Source: Girardinichthys multiradiatus (taxonomy: Eukaryota; Chordata; Actinopteri; Cyprinodontiformes; Goodeidae). Taken from it: a stretch of DNA of 64,000 bases. The translations under genes were made by a program, and so were the position numbers. Within the stretch, counting starts at the first letter, position 1, and each line of letters starts with the position of its first letter. Positions 9,449 through 19,050 of this stretch are shown here, piece by piece. The DNA lies in the NCBI RefSeq assembly GCF_021462225.1, contig NC_061811.1, positions 5,043,163-5,107,162 of the forward strand, written 5' to 3'. The notes under the pieces were generated by a model. It saw nothing but the letters and a program-made list of their open reading frames with translations, did no database searches and had not been told where the DNA came from.

Positions 9449-10047
9449 TCTCGTACTCGTCGTCTTCCGCTTATCCGGGACCGGGTCGCGGGGGCAGCAG
9501 ACTCAGCAGAGACGCCCAGACGTCCCTCTCCCCAGACACCTCCTCCAGCTCCTCCGGGGGGAGCCCAAGGCGTTCCCAGGCCAGCCGAGAGACATAGTCC
9601 CTCCAGCGTGTCCAGGTGTCCAGGAGGCATCCGGTATAGATGCCCGAGCCACCTCAACTGGCTCCTCTCGATGTGGAGGAGTAGCGGCTCTACTCCGAGC
9701 CCCTCCTGAATGGCCGAGCTCCTCACCCTATCTCTAAGGGAGTGCCTGGCCACCCTACAGAGGAAGCTCATTTCCGCCGCTTGTATCCGGGATCTTGTTC
9801 TTTCGGTCATGACCCAAAGTTCATGGCCATAGGTGAGGGTAGGAACGTAGACCGACCGGTAAATCGAGAGCTTCGCTTTTCAGCTCAGCTCTCCCTTCAC
9901 CACAACGGACTGGCACAGCGCCCCCATTACTGTGGCAACCGCTTCATTCTTCCCTCACTCGTGAACAAGACCCCGAGATACTTAAACTCCTCCACTTGAG
10001 GCAGGAACTCCCCTCCAACCTGAAGAGGACAAGCCACCCTTTTCCCG
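9449..10047 (-). mobile_element. RTE-like LINE, 5'-truncated, inserted on the - strand
   Basis: The 3' end of the same LINE family as 60335-61437. On the - strand it encodes the C-terminal part of the ORF, including the block RSRIQAAEMSFL and SQLRWLGHLYRMPPG, then terminates in ggataagcggaagacgacgagtacgag at 9449. The 5' end is truncated at about 10047. Compared with the 60 kb copy it lacks about 60-80 bp after the RMPPG block, which shifts the frame. Flanking caagcaac (9441-9448) and caagtaac (10048-10055) are a plausible 8 bp target duplication with one mismatch. It lies inside the possible hAT element and is therefore younger. Confidence 0.8.
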
Positions 10048-10275
10048 CAAGTAACACTTGTACCTTAATTACCCCCGTTGTTGAATGAATGCCGGATACA
10101 CAAACAGCACTTCATTCCTATTTAACTTAGTGCATATGATCGCGTGATCAGTTTGAAGAGTTATGTCTGTTTGCCTGCAAAGAGACATTAGCGCGCTGTG
10201 TCCCTCTGTCCAGTTCCGCTGGGGACTGCGTGGAAGAGGTCTGTTTGTTGCAAAAGCAGGTTTTTATTTGGACAG

Positions 10276-10283
10276 TGACGTCA
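10276..10283. promoter_or_regulatory. CRE-like palindrome TGACGTCA
   Basis: A perfect consensus cAMP-response element in a locally CpG-containing stretch. A perfect 8-mer is expected by chance about once in 65 kb, so one occurrence proves nothing; noted because of its local setting. Confidence 0.15.
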
Positions 10284-10834
10284 TGGGAAGTCTGCTGTTA
10301 CCCCATTTCTGGCTATGCTGGAAGTAGGTTAATGCGATTTATTTTGAAAGTTCCAGAAAAGTTCTTACTGGCCTTTCATTTTGTACCCATGCCTGTGGTC
10401 CCAACAGTATGAAATGTAAGATTTAAAGGAATTGGCAAGTATACTTTGTAAAAGTTCAAAGAATAGTCTTCACAGTTTGATTATTGTGTTACCATAGTTA
10501 CAATCTAATGCCACAAGTTATTTTTTTTAGCTCAGTTTGTACACAAATCTATCTCAGGAGACAACCAATTACCCATGATTGTTTTTAAGCTCAGCCAATT
10601 AACTGTGGCCCATTCTCACATATTCTTCTAAATCTGTATTGAAACCCTGTTAGTGGTGTCGATGGTCTGAACAGGAAGAGGGGCCCCAAATCACATTCTC
10701 CTTTAGGCCCCATACAACCTTGAGCCAGCCCTGAATAAAGTAATACACAACACAGATTACTAAACTACATTGATTTTATTGTCTGTTGGTTTTGCCATAG
10801 TAGTTATTAGTCCTCTGATTAGAGGCTGAATTGT

Positions 10835-10990
10835 CCTTAGGAGCAAGTGACTACATTGTTGTCCTGTGTGTCTCTGTGCTGTCCTATGATGGATTGTCGA
10901 CCTATAGAGGGTACTAGACCCCACCCATACCCCCCTCCCACAAACCTGCACTGATAGTTGGGGACAGACACTGGATGGATGAATTGGCTG
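10835..10990 (+). repeat. Decayed copy of the SINE/LINE-tail-like repeat
   Basis: Recognised by the order tgtgtgtctctgtgctgtcc, then tatgatggattgtcgacc, then an ending with actggatggatgaattgg. It is much more diverged than the copy at 6640-6987. Confidence 0.5.
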
Positions 10991-11019
10991 TTGCAGTTCC
11001 TGCACTTACAGAAATGCAC

Positions 11020-11163
11020 ACATTTTGTTACGTTACAAAAACAAACTGATGTATTTTATTTTGATTTTATGTGATAGACCAACACAAAGGACTGCATACT
11101 TCCAATGGAAGGAAAATAATACATGGTTTTCAAAACGTTCCCATAGTAAAAAGTGAATAGTAG
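11020..11163 (+). mobile_element. Tc1-like terminal fragment (+)
   Basis: Text typical of the 5' terminal repeat of fish Tc1 elements: ttgttacgttacaaaaacaa, then gattttatgtgatagaccaa and atggaaggaaaataatacat. The Gypsy element at 11169 inserted beside it; the rest of the Tc1 copy is not recognisable on the other side. Confidence 0.6.
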
Positions 11164-11168
11164 GTTAC

Positions 11169-11464
11169 TGCTATGAATCAGAAAAAGGCGTGACAGAAAG
11201 GCGAAGAAGGCTGTCCAAATTCAAAGGCTCCTCCAAATGTGGCCAATAATTGTGTCCTTCATTTCCCCAGATTTGAAGTATGGGTGGACCATCCTTCGTA
11301 GCCCATTGCTATGAATCAGAAAAAGGCGGACCCAAGATTCAGCCAGACACAGTACTGAAAGTTTAAAAGGTTTATTCAGCCACAGAAAAACGTCACACAG
11401 GTAACACTCCTCACAGCTTCCAGGAATCACTGAGGCAGAAAGAGGGATTAGTGACTTGTAATCT
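11169..11464 (-). mobile_element. Chimeric 3' LTR of the Gypsy element with a transduced flank
   Basis: In - strand order: pol joins directly to the inside of an LTR at a ggagaga microhomology near 11464, so the end of pol, the polypurine tract and the first ~550 bp of LTR are missing. The LTR 3' part runs to tcatagca (11307). Then come 118 bp (11306-11189) identical to the sequence after the LTR at 32346, and then a second copy of the LTR end: tgctatgaatcagaaaaagg occurs at 11169 and again at 11307. The target duplication shows the outer copy at 11169 is the true element end. Confidence 0.8.
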
Positions 11465-12660
11465 CTCCAAGTCGGGGCTCCACAAAGGGCTTGACCTGAG
11501 AAATGTGGAACGTGAGGTGAATCCTCATGGAGTTGGGTAATCTCAGTCGTACAGCGACAGGGTTGATGATCTTGGAGATTGGGAAAGGTCCAACAAATCG
11601 GGGAGCCAATTTCCGGGATTCTACCCTTAATGGGAGGTCCTTGGTGGAGAGCCAAACTTTCTGCCCCACCTGGTACTTAGGGGCAGGGATCCGTCTCCGG
11701 TTGACTGAACCAGTGACATTCTGATCATCGACCTCCTGGCCTTTCTCCATATTCTTTGGCACCTTAGGCAGCCGCTTGGGCGGACGGAACATTAGCTTAA
11801 CTCTCCTGAACTGAAAACATGGGTGGCTGGAAACCAAACACAACATGAAAAGGAGACAAACCAGTGGCACTTGATTGCATAGAGTTCATGGCGTATTCAA
11901 CCCAGGGCAAATTTTGTGACCACTTGGTCGGGTCAGACTCACATAATATACAAAGTTTGGTTTCAGCTTCTTTGTTGGCTCTCTCGGTTTGGCCATCAGA
12001 CTGAGGATGAAACCCTGAGGAAAGACTAACAGAAATTTCCAACAACGAACAAAACTCCTTCCAGAAACGTGACACAAATTGGGGTCCTCTATCGGAAACA
12101 ATGTCATTTGGAATTCCATGGAGCCTGAAAACTTCTCGGGTCAATATCTCAACCATCTCCTAAGCAGATGGAAGCTTCTCCAAGGGCACCAGATGAACCA
12201 TTTTTGAAAATATGTCAATTATGGTTAGTAGTACAGAGTGACCATTAGAAACCGGTAGACCTGTCACAAAATCCATCGCAATATGTGACTATGGGCGAGG
12301 GGGAATTGGCAAAGGGTGCAACAACCCCGCAGGGGGGTGACGAGAAGGCTTGGCTCGACAACATTGAGTGCATTCAGCAACAAAGTTTTTGACATCCTTG
12401 ACCAGCGATAGCCACCAAAACTGAGTTCAAACTGTCTGAATGGTTCTGCTGATTCCTGGATGACAAACTAAACGAGAGCAATGACAAGACTCCAGTACCT
12501 TAGGCACAAGGTGTTCAGGGACAAAACAGCGGTCAGGTGGACATGATGGTGGGATAGGCAGATCTCTAATGGCTTCCTGGACCTCCCTTTCCACCTCCAC
12601 TAGGGACACAGACAACCTGACGGTTTCAGGAAGGATAAACTCCTCTTGACCTGCAGACTG
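11464..12660 (-). pseudogene. pol: Gypsy pol: integrase, inactivated
   Basis: The zinc-binding HHCC region runs across a TGA at 12429-12427; the CxxC half is ECTQC. The catalytic core shows the three acidic positions: Asp in AMDFVTGLP (about 12275), Asp in SDRGPQF (about 12090) and Glu in QSDGQTERAN (about 12000). Two more in-frame stops hit the core region, TAG at 12291-12289 and TAG at 12162-12160. A frameshift lies near 11800-11815. The C-terminal module has [10 protein letters not shown] and the GPF (GPY/F) motif, then HISQVKPF, and then the frame runs straight into LTR sequence near 11464. A downstream chromodomain, normal for this group, is therefore absent. Confidence 0.85.
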
Positions 12661-12669
12661 AGATTCTTC

Positions 12670-14239
12670 AGGCTCTTGAATCCGGGATAGGGCGTCAGGT
12701 TTTCCATTTTTACTCCCTGGCCTGTAAGATAGGGAGAAATTAAAACGACCAAAAAACAAAGCCCACCTAGCCTGTCTGGGGTTTAGCCGTTTTGCTGATT
12801 TCATGTACTCCAAATTCTTATGGTCAGTCCACACCATAAACGGCTCTTTAGTCCCCTCCAGCCAATGTCTCCACTCTGTCAACGCCAACTTGACAGCCAA
12901 TAACTCTCTGTCTCCCACGTCGTAATTCCGCTCAGCCTGTGACAGAGTCCTTGAAAAGAAGGCACATGGGTGAACACGATCATCCTCACCTCTTTGGCTT
13001 AATACAGCTCCGACCCCAGTGCTTGAGGCATCCACCTCCACGATAAACTGTCTCTCTGGGTCAGGAGACCGTAACACTGGAGCTGACGTGAAGAGTTCCT
13101 TTAACTTATTGAAGGCCCTCTCTGCATCCTTATTCCACACAAATTTCACCTTGGAAGAAGTAAGAGCGTTTAGGGGAGTAGCAACCAGGCTGTAATTTCT
13201 AATAAACCTCCTATAGAGGTTTGCGAAGCCCAGAAATCTTTGAAGCTGCTTGCAATCAGTTGGAACAGGCCATTCCAATACTGCCTTAACCTTGGAGGGG
13301 TCGACAAGCACTTGATCTGGGAAAATGATGAAGCCCAAAAAGGAAGTGGTATTTATGTGGAACTCACATTTCTCTGCCTTGACGAACAACTGGTTTTGGA
13401 GAAGACGCAGGAGAACAGCTCTGACATGTTTTCTGTGGGTTTCCAGATCTTGAGAATAAATCAGTATGTCATCAAGATAAACAAATACGAATTGACCCAC
13501 CAAGTCTCTTAGAACGTCATTGACCATGACTGAAAAACTGCAGGAGTGTTAGTAAGTCCAAATGGCATGACCTTGTATTCATAATGGCCCGTAGGTGTGT
13601 TGAAAGCCGTTTTCCACTCATCTCCTTCTCTGATTCGGACCAGATGATATGCATTCCTTAGATCCAGCTTAGAAAATATCTTGGCTCCCTGGAACTGATC
13701 AAAAGCTGTGTTCATGAGTGGTAAGGGATATCTATTTTTAACTGTTATCTCATTAAGGCCTCTATAATCAATGCATGGTCTCAATGAACCATCCTTCTTC
13801 CCAACAAAAAAGAAACCAGCACCTGCAGGAGAGGAAGAGGGTTGAATGTGCCCTGCCTTTAATGCCTGATCAACATAACTCTTCATGGCCCTGTGCTCTG
13901 GACCAGACAATGAATAGGTTCTGCCTTTAGGGGGTGATGTGCCAGGAAGCAAATCAATAGCACAATCATAAGGTCTATGGGGTGGCAGAGCTGTGGCCTT
14001 GATTTTATTAAAAACCTCCTTTAAATCATGGTATTCTTGCGGTAACTTGGATAAATCCGGATAGGTCTCCTCAACCTCATTCTCCACACTGACCTCCGTA
14101 GCAGCAGACAAAAGACAGTCAGCGGAACATGACTCAGACCAACCCAAAACTTCTTTTTTCTTCCAGTCGATGTGAGGGTTGTGTTTCTGCAACCAGGAGG
14201 CCCCTAGGACTACAGGAAGTTCAGGTGAATTAATGATCA
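12670..14239 (-). pseudogene. pol: Gypsy pol: reverse transcriptase and RNase H
   Basis: Reverse transcriptase motifs appear in order: [53 protein letters not shown] and the catalytic YLDD (about nt 13470). A frameshift falls at about 13530, between the PAVFQ block and the YLDD block, so the two halves lie in different frames. RNase H follows with [14 protein letters not shown], then the [14 protein letters not shown] block and [10 protein letters not shown], and ends near PDALSR. Lengths and order match a normal Ty3/Gypsy pol; the enzymes copy element RNA into DNA in cytoplasmic particles. Confidence 0.88.
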
Positions 14240-14591
14240 TGAAAGTTACTTTTTCTTGATGATTACCTCCAACTGTTAAGGTAATCTCCTCCGTCCTGAG
14301 GTGTCAATTGTTCATGCTGTGACCATCCAAAGCTAGCACGTTTCTTGTGTCAGCTGACGGAATAAGTTTTATGCCATTCTTATTTGCAAATGTTTCGTCC
14401 ATGAATTCAGTATCTGCTCCTGAATCAATAAACATGGACCCCTGGAGAGACAAAGAAGAGGTTTGAAAATGGGCAGGAAACAAGAAGGAGGAGGCAGATA
14501 GTTGACTTCGGCTCAGTAGAGACCTCCCTTCCTCTGCTGAGCCTGTCCTTTTAGTGGACACCTGAGTGCTAAATGTCCCTTCTCTCCACAA
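14240..14591 (-). pseudogene. pol: Gypsy pol start: aspartic protease region
   Basis: The - strand frame contains the retropepsin-type active-site motif IDSGAD (about nt 14430-14413), after a serine-rich linker overlapping the end of gag. The frame is cut by TGA at 14306-14304, after which the same frame continues through the rest of the protease region ([20 protein letters not shown]) into reverse transcriptase. Protease would mature the Gag-Pol polyprotein. Confidence 0.75.
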
Positions 14592-15448
14592 TAAAAACAG
14601 AGCTTGAATCTTCTCCGACGATCTTTCTCCTCAGGGGTAATCTTGGTTCTGCCCAATTGCATGGGCTCACAATTATCATTTTCCTCAGTGAGAGGTGACC
14701 GACTCCTTCTCTCATACTGGTGTGCAGAAACCTGAGTTAATGATGAGCGACCTTTCTCATGGCGCTTCTCCTTCCTTAGCTAAGGAATATCAATGCGTGC
14801 AGCCAAATCCTCGAGTTGTTTCAGGGAAGAAGGATAGTCACGGGTCGCTAGCTCATCCTTGATATCTGCGTTTAATCCTTTCATGAATGCATCCATTTGT
14901 GCTGCCTCATTCCAACGGCTCTCTGCAGCCAACAAATGAAAGTCAATTATATAGGTCGAGACAGGCTGATCACCCTGTTTGAGGGACAATAATCCTCTTG
15001 CGGCCACACGACTTGGAATGACCGGGTCAAAAACTCGAATGAGTTCCTTGGAAAAAGTTTCATGAAGATCACAAGATGCAGACCTGTTATGTCATTCAGC
15101 AGTTCCCCACTGTTTTGCCTTTCCTGCCAGCAGAGATATAACAAACGCCACCTTGGAACGTTCAGTGGGAAAGGATGACGGCTGAAGCTCAAAATGAATT
15201 TCACACTGAGTTAGAAAAGCTCGACATTGGTCTGAGTCTCCCCTGAACATCTCAGGCGGACAGAGGCATGGCTCCCTTACCTCTGCTGTTGTCCGTGTTA
15301 CTTGGGCATGGTTTCTTTGTGACGGTGGGGGCTCGGAGACAAGATTGCCAGAACGTAATGTGGAAATTATTTCCTCCATGCCGGAACCCAACCAGGAAAG
15401 GGTCTCATCAACGTGGGTATGCCACTGTTGTGCTGGCGATGGGTCCAT
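14518..15448 (-). pseudogene. gag: Gypsy gag (capsid and zinc knuckle), inactivated
   Basis: The frame starts at ATG 15448-15446, only 18 bp after the 5' LTR. The capsid part shows the pattern common to Ty3/Gypsy gag (RGDSDQCRAFLTQCEIHF and AFVISLLAGKAKQWG). A CCHC zinc knuckle, C-x2-C-x4-H-x4-C ([14 protein letters not shown]), lies at about 14599-14558. Two in-frame stops interrupt it: TGA at 15094-15092 and TAG at 14782-14780. The intact frame would end near 14518. The pol frame overlaps and is shifted by -1 relative to gag, consistent with frameshift expression, though no canonical slippery heptamer is seen. Gag would package the element RNA. Confidence 0.8.
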
Positions 15449-15466
15449 TTTTGGCCAGATTTTTCA

Positions 15467-16096
15467 GTTATGAATCAGAAAAAGGCAGACCCAAGATTCA
15501 GCCAGACACAGTACTGAAAGTTTAAAAGGTTTATTCAGCCACAGGAAAACGTCACACAGGTAACACTCCTCACAGCTTCCAGGAATCACTGCTTTTGTCT
15601 TGAGTGGAACTTGAAACCCAGAGGGGAAACCTCAGTGGGCCGCAGGCGGTGATCTCCACAGCACAGGTAAGAAGTGACTCCAGGCTGAATAATCCGAGGG
15701 CTAGGCTGGCTCAATAATCCAAGGACAGAAACAGGGTCAACGATCGGAACAAGAGGCTTCAGGCAAGGGGCAGGCAGAGGCATAAACCAGATGCAGGAAA
15801 CAAGGTTGACAACCAAAATCCAAATAGTCCGACAGGGAGCAGGCAGAGGCATAAATCCAAACGGCAAGGCAAGGTCAAGAACAATGATCAGACAGGAAGG
15901 AATGCTGGATATCTACTCACACGATGGCTTTCAAAAATCTGGCACCGTCTTCTTGTCAGAGTCAGTATATATCAGGGAAGACACAGGTGCTTGGCATTCC
16001 ACAGATTGCACTACACTGCAGCAGCCACCAGATGCATCTAATCTGCTGATTGCAGCCAGGGAGACAGGGTAGAGCAGACGTACCAGAATCATAACA
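15467..16096 (-). mobile_element. 5' LTR of the Gypsy element (630 bp)
   Basis: On the - strand it begins TGTTATGATTCTGG at 16096 and ends tctgattcataac at 15467, nearly a perfect inverted pair (TGTTATGA / TCATAAC). It contains a TATA-like tgatatatactg about 125 bp in and a polyadenylation AATAAA near its 3' end. Compared with the LTR at 31646-32346 (701 bp) it lacks exactly one 70 bp segment that starts GT and ends AG. Confidence 0.85.
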
Positions 16097-16101
16097 GTTA
16101 C

Positions 16102-16829
16102 AGTATATTCACCCACTTTTAATCTAGAATCCTGAAAACATTTTCCTTCACAAATCACCATATTAGTAAACAAAGTTCAAACACGACTGTTGATTCTTCT
16201 AAAGAAACAACAGCTACCCCTTCCATACGGTAAGCAGCTGACTTTATATTCTTTGGAGGGTAGAAACTCCTGAGGTTCTAAAATGGGCCGCTGTCTTCTG
16301 ATCACTTCTCACACGGCCAGTTATATATGCTTCTGTCAACATGTATTTCCAGTTAAAAAACAAATTTTTGGCTTTTTACAAAATAAAAAACTCTGCTGAG
16401 CATGTATGTTTTTTCATTGCTGTATGGTACTTTCTTCATACTCTGGCTAAACATCTTTGTTATACTTGTCCACAAGTATTTGTTTTCAAATAGCCTTTGA
16501 AACTTCACTTAATGGAGCTTTTTTTGGTCTTTGGTTTCTCTTTTTCACCTTTAGTTACTTCTTTGCAAAATGCTGTGCAATATCCATTTAGCGGAGAGAG
16601 TGCACATTGTGGGCCTAGAAAAGAGGACGGCTGAAAGGAATCCTTTGATACCAGAGATTTTACATCAGGTAAGGAAGCACTGCACTACAACTAAAGGAAA
16701 AGATAAGTAAATCTTGCATAGTTTAAGATAAGCATTTATACCCTTTGAACTTCTTTTTTTATTTTGTCACTTTTGAAACAACATATACAGTATAATTACA
16801 ACTGTTCTGTTTCTTATATGTTTTTGAGA
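16102..16829. other. Unassigned sequence right of the Gypsy element
   Basis: AT-rich, no recognised gene or repeat. Confidence 0.45.
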
Positions 16830-17300
16830 CAAATTTGAGAACAAACAGCATCATAGAGACCAAGGAACCAAGCAGACAGGTCAGGGAGGAATTTGTGGAG
16901 AGGTTTAAAGCAGGGTTAGGTTCTAAAACAATATGCCAAACTTTGAACATCTCCCAGAGCTCTGTTTAATCCATCATCTGAATATGGTGAGAGGATGGAC
17001 CAACTGCAGACCTACCAAGACAAGGACGTCCACCTTAACTGACGGGCCTGGAAAGGAGCAGTAATCAGAGACACATGCTCTTTAATAGGGATAAGGACGC
17101 TAGCCAGAGTAATTTACAAAGAAGAATTGGCAAACATTTCAATTTCTAGATGTCCTAAGCTGGTAAAGACATACCCCAAAAGTCTTGCACTGTAATTGTT
17201 TCAGATTTATACTTGTAAAAATGTTGATGAACCATGTATTATTCCCCATCCAATCCACAATTATACACTACTTGATGTTGGTGTTTTCTCCAGTAATCTA
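16830..17300 (+). mobile_element. Tc1-like transposon relic (+)
   Basis: The transposase N-terminal coding region is recognisable near 16845-17060: agcatcatagagaccaagga, caggtcagggaggaatttgt, ctaccaagacaaggacgtcc. After an internal deletion the C-terminal region appears near 17125-17190 (gaattggcaaacatttcaat, ggtaaagacataccccaaaa). It is a deleted copy, about one third of full length. Confidence 0.65.
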
Positions 17301-17309
17301 GCCCACCTA

Positions 17310-17509
17310 CAGGTCCTTCTCAAAATATTAGCATATTGTGATAAAGTTCATTATTTTCCATAATGTAATGATGAAAATTTAACATTCATATATTTTAGAT
17401 TCATTGCACACTAACTGAAATATTTCAGGTCTTTTATTGTCTTAATACGGATGATTTTGGCATACAGCTCATGAAAACCCAAAATTCCTATCTCACAAAA
17501 TTAGCATAT
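17310..17509. repeat. Left terminal inverted repeat of the Tc1-like element
   Basis: A 200 bp arm; its inner end ttagcatat (17501-17509) corresponds to 18698-18706 in the other arm. Confidence 0.85.
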
Positions 17510-17605
17510 TTCATCCGACCTAGCATATTTCATCCGACCAATAAAAGAAAAGTGTTTTTAATACAAAAAACGTCAACCTTCAAATAATCATGTACAGTTA
17601 TGCAC

Positions 17606-18569
17606 TCAATACTTGGTCGGGAATCCTTTGGCAGAAATGACTGCTTCAATGCGGCGTGGCATGGAGGCAATCAGCCTGTGGCACTGCTGAGGTCTTATGG
17701 AGGCCCAGGATGCTTCGATAGCGGCCTTTAGCTCATCCAGAGTGTTGGGTCTTGAGTCTCTCAACGTTCTCTTCACAATATCCCACAGATTCTCTATGGG
17801 GTTCAGGTCAGGAGAGTTGGCAGGCCAATTGAGCACAGTGATACCATGGTCAGTAAACCATTTACCAGTGGTTTTGGCACTGTGAGCAGGTGCCAGGTCG
17901 TGCTGAAAAATGAAATCTTCATCTCCATAAAGCTTTTCAGCAGATGGAAGCATGAAGTGCTCCAAAATCTCCTGATAGCTAGCTGCATTGACCCTGTCCT
18001 TGATAAAACACAGTGGACCAACACCAGCAGCTGACACGGCACCCCAGACCATCACTGACTGTGGGTACTTGACACTGGACTTCTGGCATTTTGGCATTTC
18101 CTTCTCCCCAGTCTTCCTCCAGACTCTGGCACCTTGATTTCCGAATGACATGCAGAATTTGCTTTCATCCGAAAAAAAGTACTTTGGACCACTGAGCAAC
18201 AGTCCAGTGCTGATTCTCTGTAGCCCAGGTCTGGGGAATGCGGCACCTGTAGCCCATTTCCTGCACACGCCTGTGCACGGTGGCTCTGGATGTTTCTACT
18301 CCAGACTCAGTCCACTGCTTCCGCAGGTCCCCCAAGGTCTGGAATCGGCCCTTCTCCACAATCTTCCTCAGGGTCCGGTCACCTCTTCTCGTTGTGCAGC
18401 GTTTTCTGCCACCCTTTTTCCTTCCCACAGACTTCCCACTGAGGTGCCTTGATACAGCACTCTGAGAACAGCCTATTCGTTCAGAAATTTCTTTCTGTGT
18501 CTTACCCTCTTGCTTGAGGGTGTCAATAGTGGCCTTCTGGACAGCAGTCAGGTCGGCAGTCTTACCCAT
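17606..18569 (-). pseudogene. Tc1-like transposase with a one-base frameshift
   Basis: The start ATG is at 18569-18567. The first 132 codons give the paired-like DNA-binding part: a helix-turn-helix at about residues 9-45 (KEISERIGCSQSAVSRHLSG), a basic GRKKGGRKR linker and a second helix-turn-helix (to about residue 107). The frame breaks at a 7-base A run (18172-18178, T run in the gene) just before the first catalytic Asp, and the rest continues in the next frame. There the DDE triad is visible: Asp in SDESKF, Asp in QHDLAPAH, Glu in NPIENLW, and the frame runs cleanly to its stop at 17606-17608. One extra base accounts for the shift; no other lesion is seen. The protein would cut and join element ends in the nucleus. 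Confidence 0.88.
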
Positions 18570-18697
18570 GATTGGGGTTTTGAGTGATGAACCAGGCTGG
18601 GAGTTTTAAAGGCCTCAGGAATCTTTTGCAGGTGTTTAGAGTTAACTCGTTGATTCAGATGATTAGGTTCATAGCTCGTTTAGAGACCCTTTTAATG

Positions 18698-18897
18698 ATA
18701 TGCTAATTTTGTGAGATAGGAATTTTGGGTTTTCATGAGCTGTATGCCAAAATCATCCATATTAAGACAATAAAAGACCTGAAATATTTCAGTTAGTGTG
18801 CAATGAATCTAAAATATATGAACGTTAAATTTTCATCACAACATTATGGAAAATAATGAATTTTATCACAATATGCTAATATTTTGAGAAGGACCTG
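18698..18897. repeat. Right terminal inverted repeat of the Tc1-like element
   Basis: The complement of 17310-17509 with only a few substitutions. The outer end is followed by the TA duplication. Confidence 0.85.
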
Positions 18898-18978
18898 TAT
18901 ACTGGCATCATACTGGTAAAATAAGTAAGAAATACTTTATCTAAGAAACACTTTCAATATACACCAGAATGATTGTGA

Positions 18979-19050
18979 TGTTAGGCACTAGCTTCCCCAC
19001 AGCCCTCTATGGAAGAAGTGGTATAGAAAATAACTGACTGACTGACTGAT
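18979..19050 (+). repeat. 3' end of the SINE/LINE-tail-like repeat
   Basis: Contains ttaggcactagcttccccac, ggaagaagtggtatagaaaa and the (tgac)n tail. It is the 3' end only. Confidence 0.65.

Larger units (their letters stand above)
8312..10733. mobile_element. Possible hAT-type DNA transposon (composite, non-coding)
   Basis: The left end starts cagagccagcccaag at 8312 and has an agggcccct block about 40 bp in. The right end finishes tgagccagccctg at 10733, with ggggccccaaa about 55 bp in, so the ends are roughly inverted (CAG..GCC..GCC type). The 8 bp next to each end, actgaagt (8304-8311) and aataaagt (10734-10741), match at 6 of 8, as expected for an old hAT target duplication. No transposase remains. 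Inside are an AT-rich block with repeated aataatattt/gaaatatta motifs (8510-8765), a GC/CpG-richer part (8925-10330) and a nested LINE. Call rests on end structure only. Confidence 0.4.
11169..16096 (-). mobile_element. Ty3/Gypsy LTR retrotransposon (chromovirus-like), defective
   Basis: A 4.9 kb element on the - strand bounded by a perfect 5 bp target duplication, gttac at 11164-11168 and at 16097-16101. In - strand order: 5' LTR (15467-16096), gag, protease, reverse transcriptase, RNase H, integrase, then a short chimeric 3' LTR piece (11169-about 11464). The domain order PR-RT-RH-IN defines Ty3/Gypsy; similarity of the integrase end points to the sushi-like chromovirus group, but the chromodomain itself is deleted. 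Gag has two in-frame stops, pol has four, with two frameshifts, so the copy cannot move by itself. The two LTRs are not alike, which is unusual. Confidence 0.9.
17310..18897 (-). mobile_element. Complete Tc1-like transposon with 200 bp inverted repeats
   Basis: A 1588 bp element beginning caggtccttctcaaaatatt at 17310 and ending with its complement at 18897, flanked by TA on both sides (17308-17309 and 18898-18899), the Tc1/mariner target duplication. The terminal repeats are 200 bp each and differ at only a handful of positions, which suggests a fairly recent insertion. The transposase gene lies on the - strand and has a single obvious lesion. A 19 bp tandem pair (tagcatatttcatccgacc, 17502-17539) lies at the inner edge of the left repeat. 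Confidence 0.92.

Noticed and set aside
9208..9597. 129-codon + frame and the overlapping 190-codon - frame at 9238-9810 as a host gene
   Set aside because: They run through the nested LINE and the adjoining CpG-richer DNA; the recognisable part is LINE ORF only.
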